A stretch of DNA of 64,000 nucleotides from Gemmatimonadaceae bacterium. GTDB taxonomy: Bacteria; Gemmatimonadota; Gemmatimonadetes; Gemmatimonadales; Gemmatimonadaceae. The stretch covers positions 1 to 64,000 of the forward strand of contig JAICNG010000002.1 of assembly GCA_025931335.1 (NCBI GenBank). The letters run 5' to 3'. Positions 47,564-57,808 of the stretch are shown here, piece after piece. A program made the translations under genes and the position numbers. Position 1 is the first letter of the stretch. Each line of letters starts with the position of its first letter. The notes under the pieces are model-generated. The model was not told the DNA's origin. It searched no databases and saw nothing but the letters and a program-made list of their open reading frames with translations.

Positions 47564-49468
47564 ATGGCAACGACCGTCGCGCCCCCGCCGGCCGTCGCCG
47601 TACCTGCAAGCAGGTACGAGCGAGGGCTCTGGAGCTGGCTGGCTACGGTGGATCACAAGCGGATCGGGCAGCTCTACCTCTATACCGCCGTGACCTTCTT
47701 TCTCATCGGCGGCCTCGAGGCGCTGATCATCCGCGAGCAGCTGCGCGGACCGAACGGCACACTGGTCTCCGCGGAGACATACAACCAGCTGTTCACGATG
47801 CACGGCACCACCATGATTTTCCTGGTGATCATGCCGCTGAGTGCCGCCTTCTTCAACTATCTCATCCCGCTCCAGATCGGCGCGCGCGACGTCGCGTTCC
47901 CGCGATTGAACGCGTTCAGCTACTGGGTGTTCCTGCTTGGCGCGCTCTTTATGAACGCGAGCTGGCTGTTCGGGGCAGCGCCGGATGGCGGGTGGTTCGG
48001 GTATACCCCGCTGACGACCAAGGCGTATGCGCCCGGAATGAACATCGATTTCTGGGTGCTTGGCCTTCAGATCCTCGGCATCTCGTCGCTCGCGTCGGGG
48101 TTCAACTTCCTCACGACGATCATCAACCTGCGCGCGCCCGGCATGCATCTCATGCGCATGCCGATCTTCACGTGGATGTCGTTCGTTACGCAGTTCCTGA
48201 TCATCCTCGCGTTCCCGATCATCACGGTCGCGCTGACCTTCCTGCAGCTCGACCGCTTCTTCGGCACGAATTTCTACACCACCGCCGCCGGCGGCGACCC
48301 GCTCCTCTGGCAGCATCTGTTCTGGCTCTTCGGGCATCCAGAGGTCTACATCCTGATCCTTCCGGCCTTCGGTCTCGTCTCCGAGGTGTTGCCAACCTTC
48401 ACGCGGAAGCCGCTCTTCGGCTACCCGGTGATGGTGTATTCCGGCGTGCTGATCGGGTTCCTCGGCTTCGGCGTGTGGGCGCATCACATGTTCGCCGTCG
48501 GTATGGGACCGATCGCCGACTCGGCCTTCGGCGTCACGACGATGCTCATCGCGATCCCGACTGGCGTGAAGATCTTCAACTGGCTGGCGACGCTGCACGG
48601 GGGCTCCATCCGCTTCACGACGTCAGCGATGTTCGCCATCGGGTTCATCGCCCTGTTCACGATCGGCGGGGTCTCGGGAGTCATGCACTCTTCCCCTCCC
48701 GCCGACCTGCAGCAGACGGACACCTACTTCGTGGTGGCGCATTTCCACTACGTGATGTTCGGCGGCTCGATGATGGGGATCTTCGCTGGGGCCTACTACT
48801 ACTTTCCAAAGATCACCGGCCGATTGCTCAGCGAGCGGCTGGGCAAGGTGCACTTCTGGCTCACGTTCATCGGGATGAACCTCACCTTCTTCCCGATGCA
48901 CTTCGCCGGTCTCAACGGAATGCCGCGCCGGGTCTACACATACGCGGCCGGGCAAGGGTGGGACCTCGAGAACATGGTGTCGACGTGGGGCGCCCGCATG
49001 CTCGCCGTCGCCACGCTGGTCTTCGTGTACAACCTGATCCGGAGCCGGAGACAGGGTGAGCGATCCGGCAACGATCCCTGGGGCGCGCCCACGCTGGAGT
49101 GGTCACTCCACTCGCCGCCGCCGGAGTACAACTACGCCGTTATTCCCACGGTCCGCTCACGCTACCCACTGTGGGATCTCAAGGCGGCGCACCGCAGTGC
49201 CCACGAGCCTCACGAGCACGACGGTGACATGCCCACGCTCGCCCCGGAGACGCTGGCGCCCGATACGCCCCCGCCGACCGCTCGTCAGCTCGGAATCACC
49301 ATGCCCACACCGACGCTGAAGCCACTCATTGCCTCGATCGGGCTGACGGCAATCTTCGTCGGCCTCATCTGGAACAAGTCATTGCCGATCATGCTCGGCG
49401 GTACCGCGCTGTTCGTCGTCGCCCTGTACGCCTGGTTGTTGAGTCCCCTGGAGGAGCATGAGGAATGA
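47564..49468 (+). CDS. coxA: Cytochrome c oxidase subunit I
   Basis: WQHLFWLFGHPEVYILILPAFGLVSE, DTYFVVAHFHYVMFGG. Confidence 0.96.
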   Translation: MATTVAPPPAVAVPASRYERGLWSWLATVDHKRIGQLYLYTAVTFFLIGGLEALIIREQLRGPNGTLVSAETYNQLFTMHGTTMIFLVIMPLSAAFFNYLIPLQIGARDVAFPRLNAFSYWVFLLGALFMNASWLFGAAPDGGWFGYTPLTTKAYAPGMNIDFWVLGLQILGISSLASGFNFLTTIINLRAPGMHLMRMPIFTWMSFVTQFLIILAFPIITVALTFLQLDRFFGTNFYTTAAGGDPLLWQHLFWLFGHPEVYILILPAFGLVSEVLPTFTRKPLFGYPVMVYSGVLIGFLGFGVWAHHMFAVGMGPIADSAFGVTTMLIAIPTGVKIFNWLATLHGGSIRFTTSAMFAIGFIALFTIGGVSGVMHSSPPADLQQTDTYFVVAHFHYVMFGGSMMGIFAGAYYYFPKITGRLLSERLGKVHFWLTFIGMNLTFFPMHFAGLNGMPRRVYTYAAGQGWDLENMVSTWGARMLAVATLVFVYNLIRSRRQGERSGNDPWGAPTLEWSLHSPPPEYNYAVIPTVRSRYPLWDLKAAHRSAHEPHEHDGDMPTLAPETLAPDTPPPTARQLGITMPTPTLKPLIASIGLTAIFVGLIWNKSLPIMLGGTALFVVALYAWLLSPLEEHEE

Positions 49469-49555
49469 GGAGTGAGGAGTGAGGCAGTCGATTGGAGTGG
49501 GTTTCCATCCGATCGAATGCCTTACCCCTCCGTCCTCGGTCCTCACTTCGCATTA
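49455..49555. repeat. GAGGAGTGA-word imperfect inverted repeat
   Basis: gaggaatgaggagtgaggagtgaggca...tgccttacccctccgtcctcggtcctcacttcgc, starting in the coxA C-terminus. Confidence 0.6.
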
Positions 49556-49564
49556 TCACAGACG

Positions 49565-50194
49565 ATGACCCACGCCGCTCACGCCTCGCATCACTACACG
49601 TCGACCGGACTCGACAACCGGAAGATCGCCATCTGGGCGTTCATTGGTTCCGAGTGCCTGTTCTTCGGATCGCTCATCTCGACGTACCTCATTTACAAGA
49701 ATCGCAGTCTCGTCGGGCCCTTCCCGCACGAGGCGTGGACGAATCCGCAGACCGGCGAGACAGTCAAGGCGATCCTGGACATCCCAGTGACGTCGGCGTC
49801 GACGTTCGTCCTGCTGATGTCGTCGCTGTTCATGGTGCTCGCGCACGCCGCGGTCGTGCGCGGCGATCGCAAGTACTCGAAGATATGGCTCGTCAGCACG
49901 GCGCTGGCCGGAACGGTCTTTCTCGGTTTCCAGGCGTACGAGTTCACCTCGTTCGTGCACGAGGGGCTGACCCTCAAGACGAATCTGTTCGGATCGTCGT
50001 TCTTCATCTTGACCGGATTCCACGGCGCGCACGTCACCGCCGGCGTCATCTGGCTGCTGACCCTCTTTTTCATCGACCTGAAACGCGGGCTGCGCCCGAC
50101 CGACGCGATCAACGTCGATCTGTGCGCACTCTACTGGCACTTCGTCGACGTCGTCTGGATCGCGATCTTCACGCTCATCTATCTCATCCCGTAG
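49565..50194 (+). CDS. coxC: Cytochrome c oxidase subunit III
   Basis: KIAIWAFIGSECLFFGSLISTYL...GFHGAHVTAGV...YWHFVDVVWIAIFTLIYL. Confidence 0.92.
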   Translation: MTHAAHASHHYTSTGLDNRKIAIWAFIGSECLFFGSLISTYLIYKNRSLVGPFPHEAWTNPQTGETVKAILDIPVTSASTFVLLMSSLFMVLAHAAVVRGDRKYSKIWLVSTALAGTVFLGFQAYEFTSFVHEGLTLKTNLFGSSFFILTGFHGAHVTAGVIWLLTLFFIDLKRGLRPTDAINVDLCALYWHFVDVVWIAIFTLIYLIP

Positions 50195-50204
50195 CGAGGA
50201 CCGA

Positions 50205-50570
50205 ATGGCTGTCGAGCATTCTTCGGAGAGCGATCGCGTCGCGAGTGCGGAACCGCACCACACGCACGGTGACGCGGGCCACACGCACCCCGACTGGTCC
50301 ACGTACAAGTGGGTCGCCCTCATCCTCACGGTCATCACGGTCGTCGAGGTGTGGATCTTCTACACGCCCTTCGCCGAAACCCGGCTGTTCATACCTTCGC
50401 TGCTCACGATGTCGGCGGCGAAGTTCGCAATCGTCGTGATGTTCTACATGCACCTCAAATACGACGCGAAACTGTTCCGCGCGCTGTTCACGGGGCCGCT
50501 CCTCATCGGAGTGATCGTGATCATCTCGCTCCTGTTCCTCTTCGGACAGCTCAACTTCTTCCTGGAGTAG
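50205..50570 (+). CDS. Cytochrome c oxidase subunit IV family protein
   Basis: WVALILTVITVVEVWIFY...FAIVVMFYMHLKYDAKLFR. Confidence 0.85.
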   Translation: MAVEHSSESDRVASAEPHHTHGDAGHTHPDWSTYKWVALILTVITVVEVWIFYTPFAETRLFIPSLLTMSAAKFAIVVMFYMHLKYDAKLFRALFTGPLLIGVIVIISLLFLFGQLNFFLE

Positions 50571-50574
50571 TGAC

Positions 50575-51402
50575 GTGCTCTCGGTCGTCGCCCTGCTGCA
50601 CACGACCGATCGAATCGAGTGGATCCGCTGGACGGTTCACCCGAGCACCGTCATCGGGATAATCGCCCTGGGGGCGTGGTACGGCTGGCGGCTGCACGTG
50701 GCGGAGCGCGCGGGAGAGGCGCCGACGGCGACGCAGCGGCTGGCATTCGCGTCGGGGCTGGTCGTGCTCTTCGGGGCGCTGAACGGACCGATTCACGATC
50801 TCAGCGATTCGTACCTCTTCAGCGCGCACATGGTGCAGCATCTCCTGCTCACCATGATCGTCACGCCACTCCTGATCGTCGGAATGTCCTCGGGCATGCT
50901 CCGACCGGTCCTGGGACGCCCGGCCCTCGCGGCTCTCCTCGGACGGATCACAGGAGGAGCGGCCGGGTTCGCGATCTTCAATGTGACGCTCATCGCGTGG
51001 CACCTGCCCCCCCTGTACAACCTCGCGATGGCGGATCACCGCGTGCACATCGTGCAGCACCTGTGCTTCCTCGCGTCATCGGTGCTGATGTGGTGGCCGC
51101 TCGCGAGTCGCGTGCCGGAGTTGCCGGCGCTGTCACGGCCGCTCCAGATGCTCTATGTCTGCCTCCTCATGATTCCAATGTCGGTCATCGGGATGATCAT
51201 CACCTACGCCGACGAAGTGCTGTATCCCGCCTACGAGAGCGCGCCGCGAATCTGGGGTTTCTCGCCGCAGCAGGATCAGATCATCGGGGGACTGATCATG
51301 TGGATCCCCGGCTCGCTCCTCTACATCGCGCTGCTGACGGCGGTCTTCTTCAAGTGGGCGAAGGAAGCGGAGGAGGCGGAGGAGAGTGCTGGGGTAGCCT
51401 AG
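50575..51402 (+). CDS. ctaG: CtaG-type cytochrome c oxidase assembly factor
   Basis: LYLFSAHMVQHLLLTMIVTPLLIVG...AWHLPPLYNLAMADHRVHIVQHLCFLASSVLMWWP. Confidence 0.88.
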   Translation: MLSVVALLHTTDRIEWIRWTVHPSTVIGIIALGAWYGWRLHVAERAGEAPTATQRLAFASGLVVLFGALNGPIHDLSDSYLFSAHMVQHLLLTMIVTPLLIVGMSSGMLRPVLGRPALAALLGRITGGAAGFAIFNVTLIAWHLPPLYNLAMADHRVHIVQHLCFLASSVLMWWPLASRVPELPALSRPLQMLYVCLLMIPMSVIGMIITYADEVLYPAYESAPRIWGFSPQQDQIIGGLIMWIPGSLLYIALLTAVFFKWAKEAEEAEESAGVA

Positions 51403-51403
51403 A

Positions 51404-51541
51404 GGTCAGGAGTCAGGAGTCAGGGGTCAGGGGTGGAAAGGGGCCGCCGCGCTTCGCGCGTGCGGCCCTCATCAGATGAGCGCGGCAGCTTCGCTGCCGC
51501 GCCTTTCCTTCCCTGACCCCTGACCCCTGACCCCTGACCCC
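51404..51541. repeat. Composite structured repeat: GTCAGG-word arms with three-hairpin core (copy 1)
   Basis: Core 51435-51508: GGAAAGG/CCTTTCC outer stem; hairpins 51442-51467, 51468-51480 (CTCATC-A-GATGAG), 51481-51501 (CGCGGCAGC-TTC-GCTGCCGCG). Confidence 0.9.
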
Positions 51542-51548
51542 CTGCTAC

Positions 51549-52043
51549 TCACTCATCTCCCACCAGCGCATGCTCCAGCTCCCGCCGCAACTCGGGATGC
51601 GTGCGCCAGATGTAAGTGCCCATCGTCGCCGCGGCGATGAGGTTCCCGACCAGAACCTGGTACCACGCGAGCGACCCGAGCTGCGGCGACTGCGAGAGCA
51701 CCGCGACGAGACCATAAAAGCCAACCTCGAGTGCGACGAACAGGACGAGCGCGACAGCGAGCACAGTGTCATCCTTCTCCGCACGGTGAACGATGGACGA
51801 AACGAGCACACCGATACCGAGGAATACGCCATAGTGAAATATCGTGTACGCGATCACCTGTGCCACGGCGCCCTCGTCACCCCGCGGCCCAAACACGCTG
51901 AGCAAACCGATCCCGAGCACCGTCGGCGTATAGAACGGACGACCCTCGAACGCATCGACTATCAGAAACCAGATCGCAATGCTCGTGGCGCCGATGACTC
52001 CGGCGATGATCCCTTCGCGCATGGTCTTCCCAAGCTTGTCCAT
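51549..52043 (-). CDS. Membrane protein, paralogue of the next gene
   Basis: REGIIAGVIGATSIAIWFLIVD...; strong similarity to 52090..52584. Confidence 0.8.
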   Translation of the reverse strand: MDKLGKTMREGIIAGVIGATSIAIWFLIVDAFEGRPFYTPTVLGIGLLSVFGPRGDEGAVAQVIAYTIFHYGVFLGIGVLVSSIVHRAEKDDTVLAVALVLFVALEVGFYGLVAVLSQSPQLGSLAWYQVLVGNLIAAATMGTYIWRTHPELRRELEHALVGDE

Positions 52044-52089
52044 TCGCTTCCTCCCTCAGAGGGCGCCCCCGTGAGACCGCACTCAGACA

Positions 52090-52584
52090 TCACTCCCGCG
52101 AGCCCAGCGCGTCGGCGAATTCGCCCGGGAGCGCCCGGTGCCCGTTCCACATGTACGCACCCATCAGCAGGGCGGCAATGAGATTTCCTCCGGCGACGCG
52201 ATACCATGCGAGCGCTCCCGCGAGCCGCGTCTCGGCGAGAATCGCCGTGAAACCGTAGAACCCGAGCTCGAACACGACGAAGAGAATGAGAAACACGGCG
52301 AGGATCGAGGGCTCTTGCTCGGCCCGATGGGCGACGAAGGACAGGATGAGCCCCACGGCAAGGAACGCTGCGAAATGGAACATCGTGTAGCCGATGACCC
52401 ACGGCAGATGCACCTCGCGCAATCCCGATGAGAAGTCACCGGCGAGCACGGCCCCGAGCGCGGAAGGAGTGAAGAGAGGCTGACCCGCGACCGTATCGAT
52501 GATCAGAAACCAGGCAGCAACGCCCGTCGCGCCGATGGCGCCCGCAACCAGCCCCTCTCGGACCAGCCTGTGCTGGGAGTGCAC
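52090..52584 (-). CDS. Membrane protein, tandem paralogue
   Basis: REGLVAGAIGATGVAAWFLIID...HRAEQEPSILAVFLILFVVFELGFYG; GTG start 52584. Confidence 0.75.
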   Translation of the reverse strand: MHSQHRLVREGLVAGAIGATGVAAWFLIIDTVAGQPLFTPSALGAVLAGDFSSGLREVHLPWVIGYTMFHFAAFLAVGLILSFVAHRAEQEPSILAVFLILFVVFELGFYGFTAILAETRLAGALAWYRVAGGNLIAALLMGAYMWNGHRALPGEFADALGSRE

Positions 52585-52696
52585 CTGGTGTTCTCCCTCG
52601 CTGGGACCTTCCAATGTGGCGCGTCCGTCCTCCCGCGCAAGGGAGCGTGACGCTGCCCGCCTCGACAAGCGCCCGATGCGGTGCGAGAATGAGCCC

Positions 52697-53224
52697 ATGA
52701 CCCTCGGTCGGCGGGGCCACGTTCTGCGCGCGATCCCGATAGCGATCGCGACGTACTCCCTCACGGCCTGCGGCGAGCGTGATCAGTCCGCTCGGTTTCT
52801 CGGGGGCTGTGACGCGCCCACCGCGGCGCTCGTCCCCGCCGCGATGGACGCCTATCTCGAGTCGGTACGGCCCCCACCCCGGCGATTCTTGATCGCGTCC
52901 GGCACGGACTCCGCACTCCCAGGCGCCGCGGAGGGTCGACTCCAACGTCGCGGGCCGACGTACATCTTCCCGGCCGACCCGGCGCTGCGGAGCCGTGTCC
53001 TCAGTCGCCTCGACTCCCTCGCCGAGCCCTACGGCGATGTACCGACCCTGCTCGTGACGTATCGCGGGGTGCAGCGCGCCGGCGAGGACCGGGCGGTCGT
53101 CAGGCTCGGCGGTTACTTTATCGGCGGCTTCAACGATGGTACCGTCGCCCACCGGTCCGTGCAGTTCGTCTGCGACACCGCACGATGGAACGTCGTGCGC
53201 GCCGAGGAGGAGCGTCAGTCGTGA
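52697..53224 (+). CDS. Hypothetical secreted protein
   Basis: Lipobox-like SLTAC; GTGA overlap with next gene. Confidence 0.65.
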   Translation: MTLGRRGHVLRAIPIAIATYSLTACGERDQSARFLGGCDAPTAALVPAAMDAYLESVRPPPRRFLIASGTDSALPGAAEGRLQRRGPTYIFPADPALRSRVLSRLDSLAEPYGDVPTLLVTYRGVQRAGEDRAVVRLGGYFIGGFNDGTVAHRSVQFVCDTARWNVVRAEEERQS

Positions 53225-54435
53225 GCGCCGGGGCACCGTCGACGGTGGCCAGGAGCGCCCCCTCAGCGTACGATGCCTCGGTAACGGCCCCGTCGGTGCG
53301 GCGAGAGCGTCTCGTCGCGCTCGACGTGTTCCGTGGCCTCACGATCGCGGGGATGCTGCTCGTCAACAATCCTGGCACCTGGGGCGCCATCTATCCGCCG
53401 CTCCGCCACGCGGCGTGGCATGGATGGACGCCGACGGACCTGATCTTCCCCTTCTTCCTGTTCATCGTCGGGATCACCACCCACCTGTCGCTGGCGGCCC
53501 GGCGCGCGCGGGGCGATGACGACCGGGCACTCGTGCGGCAGGTCCTCCGGCGCGGGGGCGTGATCATCCTGCTGGGATTGCTCCTCTCGGGATTCCCGTT
53601 CATCCCGCAGTACGGGTTCGACCTCTCGACGATGCGCATTCCGGGAGTGCTCCAGCGCATCGGCGTGGCCTACATCGCCGCCGGGCTGCTGAGCCTGCGC
53701 ACGAGCGTAAGAACGCAGGTCGCGATCGTCGTCGCGCTGCTGGTCGGATATTGGGCCATCATGACGCTGATCCCGGTGCCGGGAACGGGCGCGGTGGGCG
53801 CCGCCGCGCTCGCGACGCCGGACGGGTCGCTCGCCGCGTGGCTCGATCGCACCCTGCTCGGCGATCATCTGTGGCGTGTCGCGAAGACGTGGGATCCTGA
53901 GGGAATTCTCTCGACGCTTCCGGCGATCGGCACCGCGATGATGGGCGTGTTCGCGGGCCGCTGGATCGCGTCGCCACGGCCGCTCATCGAGCGTATCGCG
54001 TCGATGTTCGCGATTGGATCCCTGGCGATGGTGGCGGGTTTGATGTGGAACTGGTGGTTCCCCATCAACAAGAATCTGTGGACCAGCTCCTACGTGGTGT
54101 TCACCGCGGGAATGGCGGCGGTGGCGATCGCCACGTGCCTGTGGCTGATCGATGTCCGGCGTGTCACCTGGTGGACGAAGCCGTTCGTCGTCTTCGGCGT
54201 GAACCCGATTCTCGCGTTCGTGGGCTCGGGCATGATGGCGCGCCTCATGGCGTCGATCATCAAGGTCGAGCGCAACGGTGAGACGGTCTCCTTGCAGCGC
54301 GCCATCTACGATTCGGGATTCGCGAGCTGGCTGGCACCGATGAACGCGTCATTGCTGTACGCGCTCTGCTTCGTCGCGTTCTGGTTCGCGATTCTGTGGG
54401 TTCTTTATAGGAAGGGAGTCTTCTTGAAGGTCTGA
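53221..54435 (+). CDS. Heparan-alpha-glucosaminide N-acetyltransferase-like membrane acyltransferase
   Basis: [55 protein letters not shown]. Confidence 0.88.
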   Translation: MSAGAPSTVARSAPSAYDASVTAPSVRRERLVALDVFRGLTIAGMLLVNNPGTWGAIYPPLRHAAWHGWTPTDLIFPFFLFIVGITTHLSLAARRARGDDDRALVRQVLRRGGVIILLGLLLSGFPFIPQYGFDLSTMRIPGVLQRIGVAYIAAGLLSLRTSVRTQVAIVVALLVGYWAIMTLIPVPGTGAVGAAALATPDGSLAAWLDRTLLGDHLWRVAKTWDPEGILSTLPAIGTAMMGVFAGRWIASPRPLIERIASMFAIGSLAMVAGLMWNWWFPINKNLWTSSYVVFTAGMAAVAIATCLWLIDVRRVTWWTKPFVVFGVNPILAFVGSGMMARLMASIIKVERNGETVSLQRAIYDSGFASWLAPMNASLLYALCFVAFWFAILWVLYRKGVFLKV

Positions 54436-54441
54436 TCGAGA

Positions 54442-54516
54442 GCGATTGCGGATTGCGGCTTGTGTTTTGGCATATCTTCGGGAAACACGCAGTCCGAAAT
54501 CCGCATTCCGCAATCG
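54442..54516. repeat. GATTGCGG-word inverted repeat, copy D
   Basis: gcgattgcggattgcgg...ccgcattccgcaatcg. Confidence 0.8.
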
Positions 54517-54660
54517 TCTCCTCAAAGTGACGCAAACCCACCTCACTCGTTACCCTCAAGGGGCGCCTCGCCGCCCCGCTCCCACGTCTCATGTCATTGA
54601 CTTGCAAAGCGTTGGCTCGAAAGGGCCGGCGTGGAATGCGAGTTGCCTTTTGGTAGCCCC

Positions 54661-56292
54661 ATGAGCCTGCTTCGATCCGCACGTCATCGCATCCTGGCGT
54701 CTCGCTGGGTGCTGCTCGTTATCGCGCTCGAGAGCACGGTCGCCGTCCTTCCGGCCCAGGAAGGCGACGGCGCGGCTGCTCCCGCCGCGCCGGCCACGCC
54801 GCCGGCGGTCCGCTCCGCGGATCCGCCGCAGCAGCGGGGGACTCAGCGCGCGCGTCGCCGCACGCGACGCGTGCGGCGTCCGGCGCTTCCGCCGCTTCGG
54901 CACACGACCCCGAAGGGCGAGGTCGCGCTCGCGTCCGACCTTGGAACGATGCTCGGCGCGCGCGTGCGCAGTGGCCGCTGGGGCGTGATGGTGGTCTCTC
55001 TCTCGCGCGGCGACACGCTCTACTCGGTGAACCCGGACCTGCTGCTGTCGCCCGCGTCGAACATGAAGCTCTACACGGCGGCGCTGGCGCTCGAGCAGTT
55101 CGGTCCCGACCATCAGTTCAGCACCGACGTGCTGCGCGACGGCGTCGTGACGCCCGACGGCACGCTCCAGGGGAACCTCGTCATGCGCGGTGATGGCGAC
55201 CCCGCGCTGTCGAGCCGTTTCCTTCAGGGTGGCCCGGCGGCGCCCGTCGAGCTGCTCGCACAGCTGGTCGCGTCGAAGGGAATCAAGCGCGTGTCCGGCG
55301 ATCTCGTCGCCGACGCAAGCGCCTTCGATCAGCGCCGCATTCCCGACGGGTGGCAGCGCCGATACCTGCACGCGGGATACGCTGCGCGTGTGTCGGCCCT
55401 TTCATTGAACGAGAACCTGCTCTGGATCGTCGTGCAGCCGGGCGCGAGCTCGAAGCAGCCGGCGCAGGTGGTGCTCGATCCGGCAACGGAGCTTCCGCTG
55501 GCGAACAAGGTCCGCACCGTCGCGGGGAGTCGCGCCGCGCGGGTGATCGTCCGGACGCTCGGTGACGGCACCGTCGAGGTTCGTGGATGGATCGGGACGC
55601 GGGCGGGGACGCGACGCTACCAGATCGTCGTCGAGGATCCGGCCATGTTCACCGCAGGTGCGTTCCGTCGCGCCCTGGAGGCGCAGGGGATCACCGTCGC
55701 GGGCCAGACGCGCCTCGGGGAGACGTCGGACACCGCGGCCGTCGTGGCATCCCTTCCCTCGCCCCCGCTCGCGCGCCTGCTCTCGGTGATGAACCGGGAA
55801 AGCGTGAACCATTACGCCGAGCTGATCTTCCGCAACGCGGCGCGCTCCTCGAATGGCGGCCCTGGAACCGTGGAAAGCGCCAATCAGCTCCTTCAGCGTT
55901 TCATGACCGAGAGGGTCGGCGCCGCGCCGGGCACCGTGTTCGCGGCCGATGGCAGCGGTCTCTCCGTGCTCGATCGGGTGACGCCGCGCTCGCTCATTCA
56001 GCTGCTGGACTACGCGCACCGCGCCCCCTGGTCCGACGTCTTTCACACGTCGCTCCCCGTGGCGGGTGAATCGGAGCTCCTCCGCCACCGCATGCGGCTG
56101 ACCCCTGCGCAGGGCAACCTTCACGCGAAGACCGGAACCACCAACACCGTCATCTCACTCGGCGGCTACGTGACCGCGGAGAGCGGTGAGGTGCTCGGTT
56201 TCGCCTTCATCTACAACGGCAGCGACCTCAACAAGGCGAAGGAGACGATCGACGCCATGGGAGCGACGCTGGCATCGTGGGTGAGGGATTGA
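54661..56292 (+). CDS. dacB: D-alanyl-D-alanine carboxypeptidase/endopeptidase (PBP4 family)
   Basis: SPASNMKLYTAALALEQFG (SxxK), SxN and KTGTTN motifs. Confidence 0.93.
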   Translation: MSLLRSARHRILASRWVLLVIALESTVAVLPAQEGDGAAAPAAPATPPAVRSADPPQQRGTQRARRRTRRVRRPALPPLRHTTPKGEVALASDLGTMLGARVRSGRWGVMVVSLSRGDTLYSVNPDLLLSPASNMKLYTAALALEQFGPDHQFSTDVLRDGVVTPDGTLQGNLVMRGDGDPALSSRFLQGGPAAPVELLAQLVASKGIKRVSGDLVADASAFDQRRIPDGWQRRYLHAGYAARVSALSLNENLLWIVVQPGASSKQPAQVVLDPATELPLANKVRTVAGSRAARVIVRTLGDGTVEVRGWIGTRAGTRRYQIVVEDPAMFTAGAFRRALEAQGITVAGQTRLGETSDTAAVVASLPSPPLARLLSVMNRESVNHYAELIFRNAARSSNGGPGTVESANQLLQRFMTERVGAAPGTVFAADGSGLSVLDRVTPRSLIQLLDYAHRAPWSDVFHTSLPVAGESELLRHRMRLTPAQGNLHAKTGTTNTVISLGGYVTAESGEVLGFAFIYNGSDLNKAKETIDAMGATLASWVRD

Positions 56293-56470
56293 GAACAAGA
56301 AGGGGTTCAAGGGGTCGAAGGGATCGAAGGGATCGAGGGGTGGAAAGGCGAACGGCCGCGCTGCGCGCGGCCGTTCGCTCATCTGATGAGCGCGTCTGCC
56401 GCGTAGCGGCGACGCGCCTTTCCATCCCTGTGACCCCCTCGATCCCTTCGATCCCTTGATCCGCGCTTTT
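56293..56470. repeat. Composite structured repeat: GATCGAAGG-word arms with three-hairpin core (copy 2)
   Basis: Core 56342-56423: GGAAAGG/CCTTTCC; hairpins 56349-56377, 56378-56390 (CTCATC-T-GATGAG), 56391-56416. Confidence 0.9.
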
Positions 56471-57614
56471 ACGCCACTTCTCGCACATGAACCCCGCGGC
56501 GATCGAGCTCCTCCACGTACCGGGCGGCTGGCACGCACTCGTCGGGCGTCCACACTCCGGCCGGCTTGATCTCCCCCCGCACCTGCATCTGACCGGTGAT
56601 CGAGAGGGAGAAGCCGGTCGTCCGCATCATCGCGCTGATTCCCCGGGCCTCGTCGTAGTAATCGAGCAGCTCCCATCCCACACGCTTCGACTTGCCATCC
56701 TTGGTCCCCTCCACGATTACGCGGAGGGCGACGAGGTCGCGACCCGTCGGTTTGGTGAGACGCGGGCCCACCACGTTCACGAACAGGTCGCGCGGCACGA
56801 CCTTCACGCCTTTCACGTCCACCGGGGTCAGGTCGAGAAGTCCGAGGTCGCGAATCGCCTCGACGATGTGCGCGTGGCCCGGGTATCGAAGCGTCTTGTA
56901 CTCCATTGTCGGGATCTTGCCTTCGTAACGAAACGCCATCGTCGACAAGCCGCCCGCGGTGTGGAACGCCTCGAGCTCACCCACGGGATGCGGAAAGGAC
57001 ACCTTCTCGCGCTCGGAGAGTGCTTTCACCTGCGTGCGCTTCCCGTCGCGCACGACCCAGGACAGCGTCGTGTAGTAGTCGAGCACCCCCTCGAGCGAAT
57101 ACACGATCTGATAGTTGAGCGGCGGCTCGGGGTGCTGGGGCAGGCCGCCGACGTAGATCCTGACTGATTTCACCTTGTCCAGCTTCTCGATCCCGTGCTG
57201 CGCGAGCACGTTCACCATCCCCGGAGCCAGGCCGCAGTCGGGAACGATCGTGCACCCGGTTTCACGGGCCTTCACCTCGAGACGCTTCTGCTGGAAAACG
57301 ATCTCCGTGTTGCCTCCGAGATCGCAGAAATGCGTCCCCGTTTCGGCGGCGAGGCGGGCCAGATCGAGATTGAAGTAGTAGGGAATCGCGCTCATCGCCG
57401 CATCGCTCTCGCGCATCAGCGCGCGGACCGCGTCGTGATCGCGCACGTCGACATGCGTCGGAATGAGGCGACTTCCCGAGTAGGGCGCGAGAAATTCCGG
57501 AAGATGGTCGATGCGGATGTCCGCAAGCCGGACCTCCGTGACCTCGGGATTTTGAAGCAGATCAAAAGCGCACGCAGAGCCCTGAAGCCCTGCGCCAAGG
57601 ACGAGCATGTGCAT
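56469..57614 (-). CDS. Saccharopine dehydrogenase-family protein
   Basis: HMLVLGAGLQGSACAFDLLQNPEVTEVRLADI...GNTEIVFQQKRLEVKARETGCTIVPDCGLAPGMVNVLA. Confidence 0.9.
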   Translation of the reverse strand: MHMLVLGAGLQGSACAFDLLQNPEVTEVRLADIRIDHLPEFLAPYSGSRLIPTHVDVRDHDAVRALMRESDAAMSAIPYYFNLDLARLAAETGTHFCDLGGNTEIVFQQKRLEVKARETGCTIVPDCGLAPGMVNVLAQHGIEKLDKVKSVRIYVGGLPQHPEPPLNYQIVYSLEGVLDYYTTLSWVVRDGKRTQVKALSEREKVSFPHPVGELEAFHTAGGLSTMAFRYEGKIPTMEYKTLRYPGHAHIVEAIRDLGLLDLTPVDVKGVKVVPRDLFVNVVGPRLTKPTGRDLVALRVIVEGTKDGKSKRVGWELLDYYDEARGISAMMRTTGFSLSITGQMQVRGEIKPAGVWTPDECVPAARYVEELDRRGVHVREVA

Positions 57615-57808
57615 GTGCTGAAGTCTCCTTAGCGACCGCGATCGGAACGAGAGTTCGAAAGCTAATCCGCCATGGCGCAGGACGTCAGCGCCACGGCGGC
57701 TCTCGCACACGTCGCTCCACCTTGCGTCCGCCGCCGTACGAGGCATAATGGCCGAGAGCAGCATCGCGACGAGGATGTCGCAACGGCGCGCCCTCGATTC
57801 GGAACACA

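Noticed and set aside
51404-51541. Tandem GTCAGG and GATCGAAGG arrays considered as CRISPR arrays
   Set aside because: Units are 7-9 bp, contiguous, with no unique spacers and a mirrored complementary arm; no cas genes nearby.
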